A stretch of 64,000 nucleotides of DNA, taken from Treponema sp. Lineage in GTDB: Bacteria > Spirochaetota > Spirochaetia > Treponematales > Treponemataceae. The notes under the pieces were generated by a model. That model saw only the letters and a list, made by a program, of their open reading frames with translations. It searched no databases and had not been told where the DNA came from. The stretch lies in NCBI GenBank assembly GCA_024695475.1, contig JAILIC010000002.1:47519-111518 (forward strand), read 5' to 3'. Numbering within the stretch: the stretch's first letter is position 1; each line of letters opens with the position of its first letter. Position numbers and translations under genes: made by a program. This document shows positions 25,611-33,922 of the stretch, in pieces.

Positions 25611-26729
25611 ATGGCACAGAAAAAGATTCCTATTACCCTTTTAGCCGGGTATCTTGGTGCAGGAAAAACAACCCTGCTTAATCACGTATTAAATAATCAG
25701 CAAGGATATAAAGTTGCAGTTATCGTCAATGATATTGGCGAAGTAAATGTTGACGCAAAGCTTATCGCTAAAGAAGCAAACATTACTGATACCAGCAGCC
25801 TTGTTCCACTGCAAAACGGTTGTATTTGCTGTACACTTAAATCAGATTTGGTAAAGCAAATCGAACAACTTGTCAAATCTGGAAAGTTTGATTATATCCT
25901 TATTGAAGCAAGTGGTATCTGTGAACCAATGCCTATTGCCCAAGCGCTCGAAACTATCTCTGGTGGCTACATCGATGGCGTCGTTTCTGTTGTAGACGCA
26001 AACCGCATGGCTACTGAGTTTGGTAATGCCGAAGGCCTACTCAAAAAAGACATGGAAGAAGAAGACATCGAGTCTTTGCTTGTTCAGCAGATTGAATTCT
26101 GTAATACCATCATTTTGAATAAAGTTGATCTCGTTAATGAAGAACAGCTCAATAAAATCCGTGCGGTAATTAAGAAGTTGCAGCCAAATGCCCGCCTTAT
26201 CGAAGCTACCCAATGTAACGTTGATGTTAAAGACATACTGGGCACAAAGGCTTTCGACTTTGAAAAAGTATATGCTAGTGCAGGTTGGGTTGCCGAGCTC
26301 GAAAAAATGGAAGAAGCTGAAGGTCACGAGCATGTCCACATGGAAGAAGATGATGACGAAGACGAATACGGTATCGGTTCTTTTGTATACTATCGTCGCC
26401 AAGCTTTTGATCGTATCAAGCTTGATCAGTATGCCAACAACTGGCCAAAAAATGTTATCCGTTGCAAGGGTGTCATGTGGTTTAAGGACGAGCCAGATAT
26501 GGCATACGTACTTGAAACTTCTGGCAGACAGATTGTTGCAGGATACTCTGGTTCTTGGCTGGCATCTGCACCAAAGGGCGAACAACAAAAAGTGCTTGCT
26601 CAGGATCCACAGATGCGCAAAGACTGGGACGAAAAATACGGTGATCGTATGATTAAACTGGTATTTATCGGCCAGCATCTTGATGAAAAAGCAATTTCTG
26701 ATGATTTGGACAAGCTGTTAGTAAAATAA
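25611..26729 (+). CDS. CobW/COG0523 family metal-chaperone GTPase
   Basis: A 372-residue G3E GTPase. Walker A GYLGAGKTT (13-21), the metal-binding CxCC in GCICCTL (Cys 71, 73, 74), NKVDLV for guanine recognition, a His/Asp/Glu-rich loop (EGHEHVHMEEDDDEDE, about 238-253), and a CobW_C domain to the end. These proteins insert or deliver metals, often zinc, using GTP. The gene is single, with GAGG 7 nt before the ATG and its own terminator. Metal specificity cannot be read; no Zur-like site was identified upstream. Confidence 0.9.
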   Translation: MAQKKIPITLLAGYLGAGKTTLLNHVLNNQQGYKVAVIVNDIGEVNVDAKLIAKEANITDTSSLVPLQNGCICCTLKSDLVKQIEQLVKSGKFDYILIEASGICEPMPIAQALETISGGYIDGVVSVVDANRMATEFGNAEGLLKKDMEEEDIESLLVQQIEFCNTIILNKVDLVNEEQLNKIRAVIKKLQPNARLIEATQCNVDVKDILGTKAFDFEKVYASAGWVAELEKMEEAEGHEHVHMEEDDDEDEYGIGSFVYYRRQAFDRIKLDQYANNWPKNVIRCKGVMWFKDEPDMAYVLETSGRQIVAGYSGSWLASAPKGEQQKVLAQDPQMRKDWDEKYGDRMIKLVFIGQHLDEKAISDDLDKLLVK

Positions 26730-26749
26730 TAAACAGATCTTATCCTAAT

Positions 26750-26780
26750 GCTTGTATGGTAAATCCGTACAGGCTTTTTT
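26750..26780 (+). terminator. Terminator of the CobW-family gene
   Basis: 10-bp stem GCTTGTATGG/CCGTACAGGC (with two G-T pairs) followed by a run of eight T. Confidence 0.88.
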
Positions 26781-26795
26781 TTACATTTTATGCAA

Positions 26796-26842
26796 AAACA
26801 AAAAAGGCGACCGAAGAATCAACGATCTTCCAGTCGCCTTTT
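26796..26842 (-). terminator. Terminator of argG
   Basis: On the minus strand AAAAGGCGAC...GTCGCCTTTTT forms a stem with an inner GAAGA/TCTTC pairing, followed by a T-rich tail. It lies 54 nt after the argG stop. Confidence 0.85.
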
Positions 26843-26895
26843 AAATCTCTCCGTGTCAGACAAGGCCCGACTTAAAAACTCATTTCTATGCGAAA

Positions 26896-28161
26896 TTACT
26901 CAGTAGGTCTCTTCTTAAAGCTCTTGCTTTCTTTGATAGCTTGTCCCTCTCCGACTTTTTGTTCCATCATAGCACGCACTTTAATTGGCAAACCAAACAA
27001 AGTAATAAAACCATCAGCATCTTTATGGTTGTACAACTCACCAGTAGTGAAGCTGGCAATACTTTCATTATACAAACTATATGGTGAATAAGAACCAGCA
27101 CCAAACATCGTACCTTTGTACAACTTAAGCTGAACCCAACCAGTACAAGTCTCTTCAACTTTATCATTGAAAGCCATGATACCGTCCATCAATTGTGTAA
27201 ACCACAAACCGTTATAAATCAGCTCTGCCTGTTTTAGTGCAATCTGCTGCTTATAGTGATAGGTTTCGCGATCCAAACACAGATGATCAAGCTGTTCATG
27301 AGCATAATACAAAATGGTACCACCTGGAGTTTCGTACACACCACGACTCTTCATACCAACACAGCGGTTTTCGACCAGGTCAATAAGACCTATACCGTTT
27401 CGTCCACCGATAGTATTTAACTCGGTCATAATTTCAAGCGGATCCATCTTTTTACCGTTAACGGCTACAGGGACACCTTTTTCAAACTCAATCTTGACAT
27501 ACTCAGGCTTATCTGGAGCTTCTTCTGGAGTTTTGGTAATCTTAAGCATATTCTTGAGGTTACCTTCGTTTTCAGTCTGCTCCAATTCAAGACCTTCATG
27601 GCTGATATGCCAAATATTTTCATCACAACTGTAAGAAGAAGACTTCTTGACCGGTACAGGAATCTTACGATCTTCCAGATACTGGATTTCTTCTTCACGG
27701 CTCTGGATTGTCCATTTTGGATCACGCCATGCAGCAATAACCTTCAGGTCTGGAGCAAAAGCTTTTATAGCGAGTTCAAAACGAACCTGATCGTTACCTT
27801 TACCAGTTGCACCGTGACAAATTGCAACAGCTTTTTCCTGTCGAGCATACTCTACAAGAATCTTTCCAATCAATGGACGAGCTGTAGAAGTACCCAGCAG
27901 ATACTGATCTTCATAAATTGCATTACCCTTAAGAGCAGGCCAAATATATTCTTCAATATATTCTTTACGAGCATCAACAACATGGCATGCAACGGCTCCT
28001 GTTGTAAGAGCGCGTTCCTTTATAGTCTTCCAGTCATCACCCTGTCCAACATCGATACAGACAGCAATAACATCATAATCAAAATTTTCTTTAAGCCATG
28101 GAATGATAACAGTAGTATCAAGTCCACCAGAATAAGCAAGAACAACTTTATCCTTAGCCAT
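26896..28161 (-). CDS. argG: Argininosuccinate synthase
   Basis: A 421-residue enzyme joining citrulline and aspartate with ATP to make argininosuccinate. The N-type ATP pyrophosphatase P-loop AYSGGLDTT is at 9-17; GQGDDWKTIKERAL, CHGATGKGNDQVRFE and the YSYDENIWHISHE-like SYSCDENIWHISHE are conserved synthase blocks. Full length. GAGGCG lies upstream of the ATG. No other arginine gene is adjacent, so it may serve an arginine or citrulline cycle or be a scavenging remnant. An AT-rich region before it contains several possible -10 boxes. Confidence 0.96.
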   Translation of the reverse strand: MAKDKVVLAYSGGLDTTVIIPWLKENFDYDVIAVCIDVGQGDDWKTIKERALTTGAVACHVVDARKEYIEEYIWPALKGNAIYEDQYLLGTSTARPLIGKILVEYARQEKAVAICHGATGKGNDQVRFELAIKAFAPDLKVIAAWRDPKWTIQSREEEIQYLEDRKIPVPVKKSSSYSCDENIWHISHEGLELEQTENEGNLKNMLKITKTPEEAPDKPEYVKIEFEKGVPVAVNGKKMDPLEIMTELNTIGGRNGIGLIDLVENRCVGMKSRGVYETPGGTILYYAHEQLDHLCLDRETYHYKQQIALKQAELIYNGLWFTQLMDGIMAFNDKVEETCTGWVQLKLYKGTMFGAGSYSPYSLYNESIASFTTGELYNHKDADGFITLFGLPIKVRAMMEQKVGEGQAIKESKSFKKRPTE

Positions 28162-28270
28162 ACTATACGCCTCAAAATCGAATATTTATACTAATTACTA
28201 TACTTGTTTTTGCAAATATATGCAAGTATATTTATGCATGTTTATGCATAAAGTTGCTTATTGCTGTTTA

Positions 28271-29134
28271 TTATAATGCTTTTTCGCGTCCAAGCACGTC
28301 AAGGAGATGTGCCATCACTGTAAAACTGGCAGGGGTAAGGTTGCCGACCGTATCTTGCCGTGTATGAAATAACTGCCAAGTATGGGGTATCATGTTTCGA
28401 TGCTTTTCATCTTCTTCGACAGGATTTTTTATATACGACTCTAAGTTTTTATCACACACCAGATTTTTTAAGTAAAAGTCTGCTTCTTCTTCCGGTAAGA
28501 GCGTAATGGCTACAGCTGGTATGCCACAGGCTAAAAAACCTGCATTATCACTATACGGAATGGGAAGAATCAACCAGCGCCCAGAAGCACTGACTCGCAA
28601 CAGCTGCTGGGTACGCTCATACAAGGTCTTACACTTTTGCCTGAAATTCTGCGGAACAGAGATTCCCATCTCCATCTTTCCTAAGATAGGGATTGTTCCT
28701 CTGCCACAGGCATCAAAGACATAGACATCATCATTGGTTATTCCCAGTTTTTTATACAGCGATGCAATACCAAAGGCACCTTGTTCCTTTACGCCACCTT
28801 CACTGCCCAACTCTTCGCCGTCAGTAAAAAAGATACGGACATTATATACGGCAGGACAAGCGACAAGGCGGGACGCCCAATCCATAATCTGGAATATTGC
28901 GGCACTGTTGTCACACGCACCTGGACCACCAATACGGTCATAATGTGCAATAACGGTTTTTATTTTAAATAGGGGATTATAAAAAGATGATGGAAACGTA
29001 ACATAAATATGTTTTTTGCCATCAATAGAAATGACTGTGGAGTCAACTCCACGTTTAGATAGATATCCCTGAATATACGCACAGCGATCACAATCATGTG
29101 CTGTAAACTCATATAATGCTTCAGGGATATTCAT
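28271..29134 (-). CDS. M28 family zinc peptidase
   Basis: A 287-residue zinc metallopeptidase. Zinc and catalytic motifs: HYDRIGGPGACDNSAA (His, Asp), FFTDGEELGSEGG (catalytic Glu and metal Glu), VFDACG (Asp), and a final His near HTRQDTV. It should act as a cytoplasmic aminopeptidase or peptidase; there is no signal peptide. The start at 29134 is chosen over a GTG two codons earlier. It follows the RNA-binding protein gene by 12 nt and is probably co-transcribed with it. Substrate unknown. Confidence 0.85.
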   Translation of the reverse strand: MNIPEALYEFTAHDCDRCAYIQGYLSKRGVDSTVISIDGKKHIYVTFPSSFYNPLFKIKTVIAHYDRIGGPGACDNSAAIFQIMDWASRLVACPAVYNVRIFFTDGEELGSEGGVKEQGAFGIASLYKKLGITNDDVYVFDACGRGTIPILGKMEMGISVPQNFRQKCKTLYERTQQLLRVSASGRWLILPIPYSDNAGFLACGIPAVAITLLPEEEADFYLKNLVCDKNLESYIKNPVEEDEKHRNMIPHTWQLFHTRQDTVGNLTPASFTVMAHLLDVLGREKAL

Positions 29135-29146
29135 AAGCACGTACTA

Positions 29147-29437
29147 CTAGAAACGATCTCCGTGAGCACGATTAAAATGAGGTCTGCGTGGTTTTTCTTC
29201 AGCGATATTTATTCTGACACGACGACCGTCAACTTCTTTACCATTAAGGGCATCGATAGCGGCATTAGCAGCATTGGCATCAGCCATCTCAACAAAGCCA
29301 AAACCTTTAGACTGTTCTGTCATACGATCTTTAATAATTGTAACTGAAACTACTTCACCGTACTGTGAAAAAAGTGAATTTAATGTTTCTTCGCTTGTAG
29401 CATAATTCAAATTGCCTGCATACACTTTAATGGACAT
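29147..29437 (-). CDS. RRM-domain RNA-binding protein
   Basis: A 96-residue single RRM protein of the bacterial glycine-poor type. RNP2 is KVYAGNLNYAT and RNP1 SKGFGFVEM; the C-terminus is basic (KPRRPHFNRAHGDRF). The start at 29437 follows AAGAGGAAC at proper spacing; the in-frame upstream ATG would add an unconserved basic extension. Such proteins are often cold- or stress-induced RNA chaperones. The long (about 290 nt) upstream region holds a 12-bp palindrome AGAACTAGTTCT at 29581-29592. Confidence 0.93.
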   Translation of the reverse strand: MSIKVYAGNLNYATSEETLNSLFSQYGEVVSVTIIKDRMTEQSKGFGFVEMADANAANAAIDALNGKEVDGRRVRINIAEEKPRRPHFNRAHGDRF

Positions 29438-29695
29438 GTTTGTTCCTCTTGCCGGATTCCGGCGATTTTTTTTCTGTCCCAACAAAAGTCAGAGACAGAT
29501 AATCTACGTTTTCTTAATACTGTAATCTGAAGGAACACACATCATCAAAGGAAAAAGCGAGTCTATCAGCACCGTCTTAGAGAACTAGTTCTTTTTAAAT
29601 CTACTATTTCATCATGAATCATGTCAAGTCTTTGAAGCATGTTTTAAAAACTACAGTCTTTTGAAACGTCTTCTATTCCTTTCTACATAAGGTTC

Positions 29696-29724
29696 TTTCT
29701 ATTATTTGCTTTTTCGTTTATAGT
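29696..29724 (+). promoter_or_regulatory. Promoter of hslO, leaderless type
   Basis: TATAGT (29719-29724) lies 7 nt before the ATG at 29732 with no Shine-Dalgarno sequence; the -35 (TTTCTA, 29696-29701) is weak. Confidence 0.45.
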
Positions 29725-29731
29725 CTTAAGC

Positions 29732-30730
29732 ATGAACAAAGCACCTATCACAGACAATGAACTTATAAAGCACTTGGACAGCATACAAAAAGATGGCATG
29801 TCCGTATTTACTATTGCCGACGGCAGATATCGCGGGGCATTCTACAACGGCACGCGCATGGTCAATCAAATGCGTGCCAACCATAATCTCGGCATTCTCG
29901 AAACAATGATTTTGGCACAGGCAGAACTGTGTGCGGCATTACTTATTCCTATGATGAAAGGAAAAGAACATATTACCTTTAAATACGATACTAACGGACC
30001 AGCTGCTGGTTTTTCCGTTGAGGCAGACAGTTCCGGCTATGTACGAGGTCATTTGCTGCAAAATAACATTCCTATCGAAAAGCCTCTTGAAAGCTGGGAC
30101 CTCTCTCCATTTTTTGGGGACGGTACGGTAACACTGAGCCGCCTCGTTGAAGGCGCTCGTGAACCACAGTCTGGTACCACCGAAATTAAATACCGCAACA
30201 TTGCAAAAGACCTTACCTGGTATTTTTTACAGTCAGAGCAGACATATACCGCTTTTAACACCAGCGTACAATTTGATAAACAAGGTAGAGTTATTGGTGC
30301 TGGAGGCATGTACTTACAGGCCGTTCCACACACAGGAGGCAAACGTAACAAGGAAGCTGGCATCGGGAATTCCGCTCAAACGGCAGAAAGCGGTAAAGAA
30401 CAGACTGATGACGAAGAAAGGCTACTCACCAAAGTAGAAAATGCATTTAAAGCGATTCCTTCTATTGGAGCGTGGTTTGCCGAAGGCGGCGATCGCGAGG
30501 ATATGATCTTTGGCATTTTTAGAGAATTCAAACCGACAGTACTGGTAGAGCGTGATGTCATTTTTGATTGTCCCTGTTCCGCAGACAAATTTGCAGCAAC
30601 AATACGAACATTGGGTAAAAAAGAACTCGATGACATTATCGCTCATGATCCAGAACCTATAGAAGTAGTATGTCATAATTGCGGTAGTATATATAAAATA
30701 ACTAAAGCAATGCTGCAATCAGTTGAATAA
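29732..30730 (+). CDS. hslO: Hsp33 redox-regulated chaperone
   Basis: A 332-residue holdase chaperone activated by oxidation. The C-terminal redox switch has CPCS (CxC) and CHNCGSIY (CxxC), which bind zinc when reduced. It is about 40 residues longer than usual because of a charged insertion (about 208-232) between the core and the linker. Expressed from a leaderless-type promoter. Upstream of the glyA riboswitch but transcribed separately as far as can be seen. Confidence 0.92.
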   Translation: MNKAPITDNELIKHLDSIQKDGMSVFTIADGRYRGAFYNGTRMVNQMRANHNLGILETMILAQAELCAALLIPMMKGKEHITFKYDTNGPAAGFSVEADSSGYVRGHLLQNNIPIEKPLESWDLSPFFGDGTVTLSRLVEGAREPQSGTTEIKYRNIAKDLTWYFLQSEQTYTAFNTSVQFDKQGRVIGAGGMYLQAVPHTGGKRNKEAGIGNSAQTAESGKEQTDDEERLLTKVENAFKAIPSIGAWFAEGGDREDMIFGIFREFKPTVLVERDVIFDCPCSADKFAATIRTLGKKELDDIIAHDPEPIEVVCHNCGSIYKITKAMLQSVE

Positions 30731-30754
30731 AAAATACAAAAAATGTAGTATAAC

Positions 30755-30835
30755 CGTATAAAAATACCATTCTGGCGTTTAGATGAACTAACATCATGAA
30801 GGTTTTAACTGCAGCCGTACGCCTGGGCTGTCAGA
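30755..30835 (+). ncRNA. ZTP (pfl) riboswitch controlling glyA
   Basis: The glyA leader carries the ZTP aptamer layout: CTGGCG (30772-30777), a helix GATG/CATC (30782-30785 with 30792-30795), ATGAAG after it, then AGCCG, ACGCC and TGGGCT (30813-30830). GGCGT (30774-30778) can pair with ACGCC (30819-30823) as the conserved pseudoknot, and AGCC pairs with GGCT as the last stem. ZTP riboswitches sense 10-formyl-tetrahydrofolate shortage and commonly precede glyA. Edges are approximate. Confidence 0.85.
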
Positions 30836-30860
30836 AATTGAGAAAAAAGGAAGGATACTT

Positions 30861-32360
30861 ATGTCTACACCTCTCGAAGAGTATTTGGCTCAGCATAACG
30901 GTACAATTAACGCCGCTATGGTTTCGTATGTCGCAAATTTGCAGCAGGTTGCAGAAATCGGACCGGAGATTGCAGCAGACATCGTAAAAGAACTTGAAAC
31001 ACAGCGCGCACATCTAAAACTGGTTGCCAGCGAAAACTATTGTTCTCTCAATGTTCAGGCAGCAATGGGCAATCTTCTTACCGACAAGTATGCAGAGGGA
31101 TTTCCGGAACACCGCTATTATGGTGGCTGTGAAAACATCGATTCTGTTGAATCTGCAGCTGCACGAGAGGCAGAAGCTCTCTTCGGAGCAGACTATGCAT
31201 ACGTACAGCCTCATGCCGGCTGTGATGCAAATGTCGTAGCATACTGGGCTATACTTAATCACAAAATTGAATTACCAACGCTTGAAAAACTCGGTGTAAA
31301 GAGTGTCATGGACTTAACAGAGGAGCAATGGGAAGCTCTCCGTAAAGAGTTTGGTGCACAAAAGCTAATGGGTCTGGATTATTACTCAGGTGGACACCTT
31401 ACTCATGGATACCGCATGAATGTTTCTGCAAAGATGTTTGAAAGTCACCCATATACAGTAGACCGTGAAACAGGACTCTTGGATTATGACGCCATCGAAA
31501 AGCAAGCTATGGAAGTAAAACCGCTTATCCTGCTTACCGGCTTTTCTGCATATCCTCGCAAAATCAACTTTAAGCGTTTCCGCCAGATTGCTGACAAATG
31601 CGGTGCAGTTCTTATGGTCGATATGGCACACTTTGCAGGGCTTGTTGCCGGTAAAGTATTTACCGGTGATTATGATCCAGTAAAATGGGCAGACATCGTA
31701 ACGACAACCACACACAAGACTTTGAGAGGTCCTCGTGGTGCATTGATTTTGTGCAAAAAAGAATTTATGGATGACGTAAACAAGGGTTGTCCAATGGTTC
31801 TCGGTGGTCCACTCAACAGCATCATTGCTGCAAAGGCAATTGCTTTCAAAGAAGCTCGCAGTGAAGCTTATCAAAAATATGCACAGAATGTTGTTGCAAA
31901 TGCGCAGGCACTTGCAGAAGAATGCCAAAAACTGGGTATGCGTTTACAGACCGGCGGTACAGAAAATCATCTTATGCTTATCGACACCACAACATACGGT
32001 CTTACCGGCAAACAGGCAGAAGCTGCCATGTTTAAATGTGGCGTAACACTTAATGCTAATGCTCTTCCATTTGATAAAAATGGTCCATGGTGGACCAGTG
32101 GTATCCGTGTTGGTACTCCAGGTATTACCACACTTGGAATGAATACTGACGACATGAAAGAAATTGCAGCCATCATCGATTTGGTACTAAAGGGAACAAA
32201 ACCGGGAGTTACAAAAGAAGGAAAACCCGCAAAAGGAAAGATCGTCCTTGATGAGACTGTAGAAGCAGAAGCAAAAAAACGAGTACAAGCATTGCTGTCA
32301 AAGCATGTATTGTATCCAGAACTTGACTTAGACTTTCTTAAAAAGCACTTTGTTAAATAA
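30861..32360 (+). CDS. glyA: Serine hydroxymethyltransferase
   Basis: A 499-residue PLP enzyme converting serine and tetrahydrofolate to glycine and 5,10-methylene-THF. The PLP lysine is in VTTTTHKTLRGPRG; ENYCSLNVQAAMG and YAEGFPEHRYYGGCE are substrate-binding blocks. It is about 70 residues longer than typical bacterial GlyA, because of an N-terminal extension and an insertion around residues 120-160; this long form is known from treponemes and chlamydiae. AAGGAAGG precedes the ATG. Expression is probably controlled by the ZTP riboswitch upstream. Confidence 0.96.
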   Translation: MSTPLEEYLAQHNGTINAAMVSYVANLQQVAEIGPEIAADIVKELETQRAHLKLVASENYCSLNVQAAMGNLLTDKYAEGFPEHRYYGGCENIDSVESAAAREAEALFGADYAYVQPHAGCDANVVAYWAILNHKIELPTLEKLGVKSVMDLTEEQWEALRKEFGAQKLMGLDYYSGGHLTHGYRMNVSAKMFESHPYTVDRETGLLDYDAIEKQAMEVKPLILLTGFSAYPRKINFKRFRQIADKCGAVLMVDMAHFAGLVAGKVFTGDYDPVKWADIVTTTTHKTLRGPRGALILCKKEFMDDVNKGCPMVLGGPLNSIIAAKAIAFKEARSEAYQKYAQNVVANAQALAEECQKLGMRLQTGGTENHLMLIDTTTYGLTGKQAEAAMFKCGVTLNANALPFDKNGPWWTSGIRVGTPGITTLGMNTDDMKEIAAIIDLVLKGTKPGVTKEGKPAKGKIVLDETVEAEAKKRVQALLSKHVLYPELDLDFLKKHFVK

Positions 32361-32371
32361 AAATACGAAAT

Positions 32372-32417
32372 ACGGCTGGTCACAAGGCACACCTCGCTAA
32401 AACCTTGACACAGCCGT
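32372..32417. terminator. Stem-loop after glyA
   Basis: ACGGCTG (32372-32378) pairs with CAGCCGT (32411-32417), with a second helix CAAGG/CCTTG inside. Only TTT follows, so termination strength is doubtful. A second inverted repeat, CAGGTTGATAA/TTATCAACCTG (32422-32446), overlaps the end of yigZ. Confidence 0.45.
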
Positions 32418-32438
32418 TTCACAGGTTGATAAGAATTA

Positions 32439-33047
32439 TCAACCTGAAATAACAACAGAAGCAGAACCGTTGGTCAAATTGCGTATATACAATGCCAGCT
32501 GTTCTGCTTCACTTGCATATATTTTTCCGGTAATAGCTACATCGGCAGTAAATGACTCGGTAACATCAGAGACATGGTATAAGGTAAACTGGCGTTTTAC
32601 CAGTTCATATAATGGATAGGGAATAACAAACGAAAAACTGCTTTTTGCTACCAGCTGTTCAAATGCATGCTCTGCATCTGCCTGTTCGATGACAGATTTT
32701 GCACAACCACCATATGCCTTTACCAAGCCCCCCGTTCCCAATAAGGTTCCACCAAAATATCTTGTTACCGTCAGCAAAGCACCAGTACAATGGCGCCCTT
32801 TTAAGACATCAAGCATGGGGCGGCCGGCAGTACCAGATGGCTCACCTGCATCGCTCATACCCAATACTTCACCTTGGCTACCCAACACAAAAGCATGACA
32901 GACATGTGTAGCATCGGCATATTTTATCTTTTGATTTTTTAGTAATTCTCTTGCTTGTGCCTGACTTTCGCAGGGAATCAATTCTGCAATAAAACGAGAG
33001 TTTTTAATGATCGTTTCTGTCTGCACATGACAAGTTAATATATCCAT
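32439..33047 (-). CDS. yigZ: YigZ/IMPACT family protein
   Basis: A 202-residue protein with an N-terminal UPF0029/IMPACT domain containing SRFIAEL, DATHVCHAFVLG and the hallmark SDAGEPSGTAGRPML (about 65-80), and a smaller C-terminal DUF1949-like domain. Eukaryotic IMPACT regulates translation through Gcn1; bacterial YigZ has been linked to ribosomes or peptide binding, but its role is not settled. It starts 3 nt after the end of the membrane-protein gene and belongs to the parE-parC operon. Confidence 0.93.
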   Translation of the reverse strand: MDILTCHVQTETIIKNSRFIAELIPCESQAQARELLKNQKIKYADATHVCHAFVLGSQGEVLGMSDAGEPSGTAGRPMLDVLKGRHCTGALLTVTRYFGGTLLGTGGLVKAYGGCAKSVIEQADAEHAFEQLVAKSSFSFVIPYPLYELVKRQFTLYHVSDVTESFTADVAITGKIYASEAEQLALYIRNLTNGSASVVISG

Positions 33048-33050
33048 AGC

Positions 33051-33920
33051 CTACTCTTCAGTTTTTACTTCTTCCAATTCCAGCTGCTCAGAACTACCTG
33101 TCAATGTCGTCATCAATGCATCATAATACACAGGGATCGACATAAACATACGTACCGTCGCAGAATACCAGGAAGTAATATATGCAAGGCGGAATATAAA
33201 CAAGAGAGAAGTATGTTGTATTAAGATGCCAGCAACTAAAAAGCTACTGACAAAGAGTACTGCAGCCATGAGCAAATAGCGTCCGCCACTGTATAATACA
33301 AAGCCCACAGCATGCAATATGTGACCTTTTAGTAACATCCAGCTCCGTTTATAAGACTCAAATACAGTACAAGAACCACCAGAGTCATACAAACACAACC
33401 AGACAAACATAAAACGTACATAACAAATAACAGCAACAAATGTAAACAGACCTATTTCCGCCCAAAGCAACTGCACAGAAGATAATGCACTACATACATC
33501 AGAAAACTTTTCATGCAGTACGAGCATCAGTACATGGCACATAATAAAAATGAGCAGTAATCCTACTGCATACACAAGGGCTGTTCTAAAAACAAGCGGA
33601 CGATGTTTTTTAAATCCATAGAATAAATAACCCAATGTGACATAGTTGTCCCGTACCATACGGGCAACTAATATCTGATATCCATAATACAATACCATGA
33701 TAAAAGCAACTCCGGTAACAATGCCTGCTATACTAACCAGCAGTGATACCAAGAGTAAGCCATCGTTTGAAGAGTGTACCGTCAAAACCAGCGGAGTTAT
33801 CGCAAATGATAAAATAAGGGTTTCTAGAATAGCCAACCAAAAAAAAGCAAATAAAGCTTTACCCATATTCTTGCGGACACACGTTGTCAGCCTTGCAAGA
33901 AGCACACTATATTGCAACAC
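33051..33920 (-). CDS. Polytopic membrane protein of unknown function
   Basis: A 289-residue protein with about five to six hydrophobic segments (near 22-46, 53-80, 108-133, 149-170, 198-235). The C-terminus is charged and Glu-rich (LELEEVKTEE). No family is recognised and there are no catalytic motifs. It starts 2 nt after the parC stop and precedes yigZ by 3 nt, so it is translationally coupled to the topoisomerase genes. Possibly an accessory protein of the cell envelope; not determinable. Confidence 0.65.
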   Translation of the reverse strand: MLQYSVLLARLTTCVRKNMGKALFAFFWLAILETLILSFAITPLVLTVHSSNDGLLLVSLLVSIAGIVTGVAFIMVLYYGYQILVARMVRDNYVTLGYLFYGFKKHRPLVFRTALVYAVGLLLIFIMCHVLMLVLHEKFSDVCSALSSVQLLWAEIGLFTFVAVICYVRFMFVWLCLYDSGGSCTVFESYKRSWMLLKGHILHAVGFVLYSGGRYLLMAAVLFVSSFLVAGILIQHTSLLFIFRLAYITSWYSATVRMFMSIPVYYDALMTTLTGSSEQLELEEVKTEE

Positions 33921-33922
33921 AA

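Noticed and set aside
29581..29592. AGAACTAGTTCT palindrome upstream of the RRM gene as a regulatory site
   Set aside because: A single 12-bp palindrome in AT-rich DNA is too short to claim without other copies; recorded only in passing.
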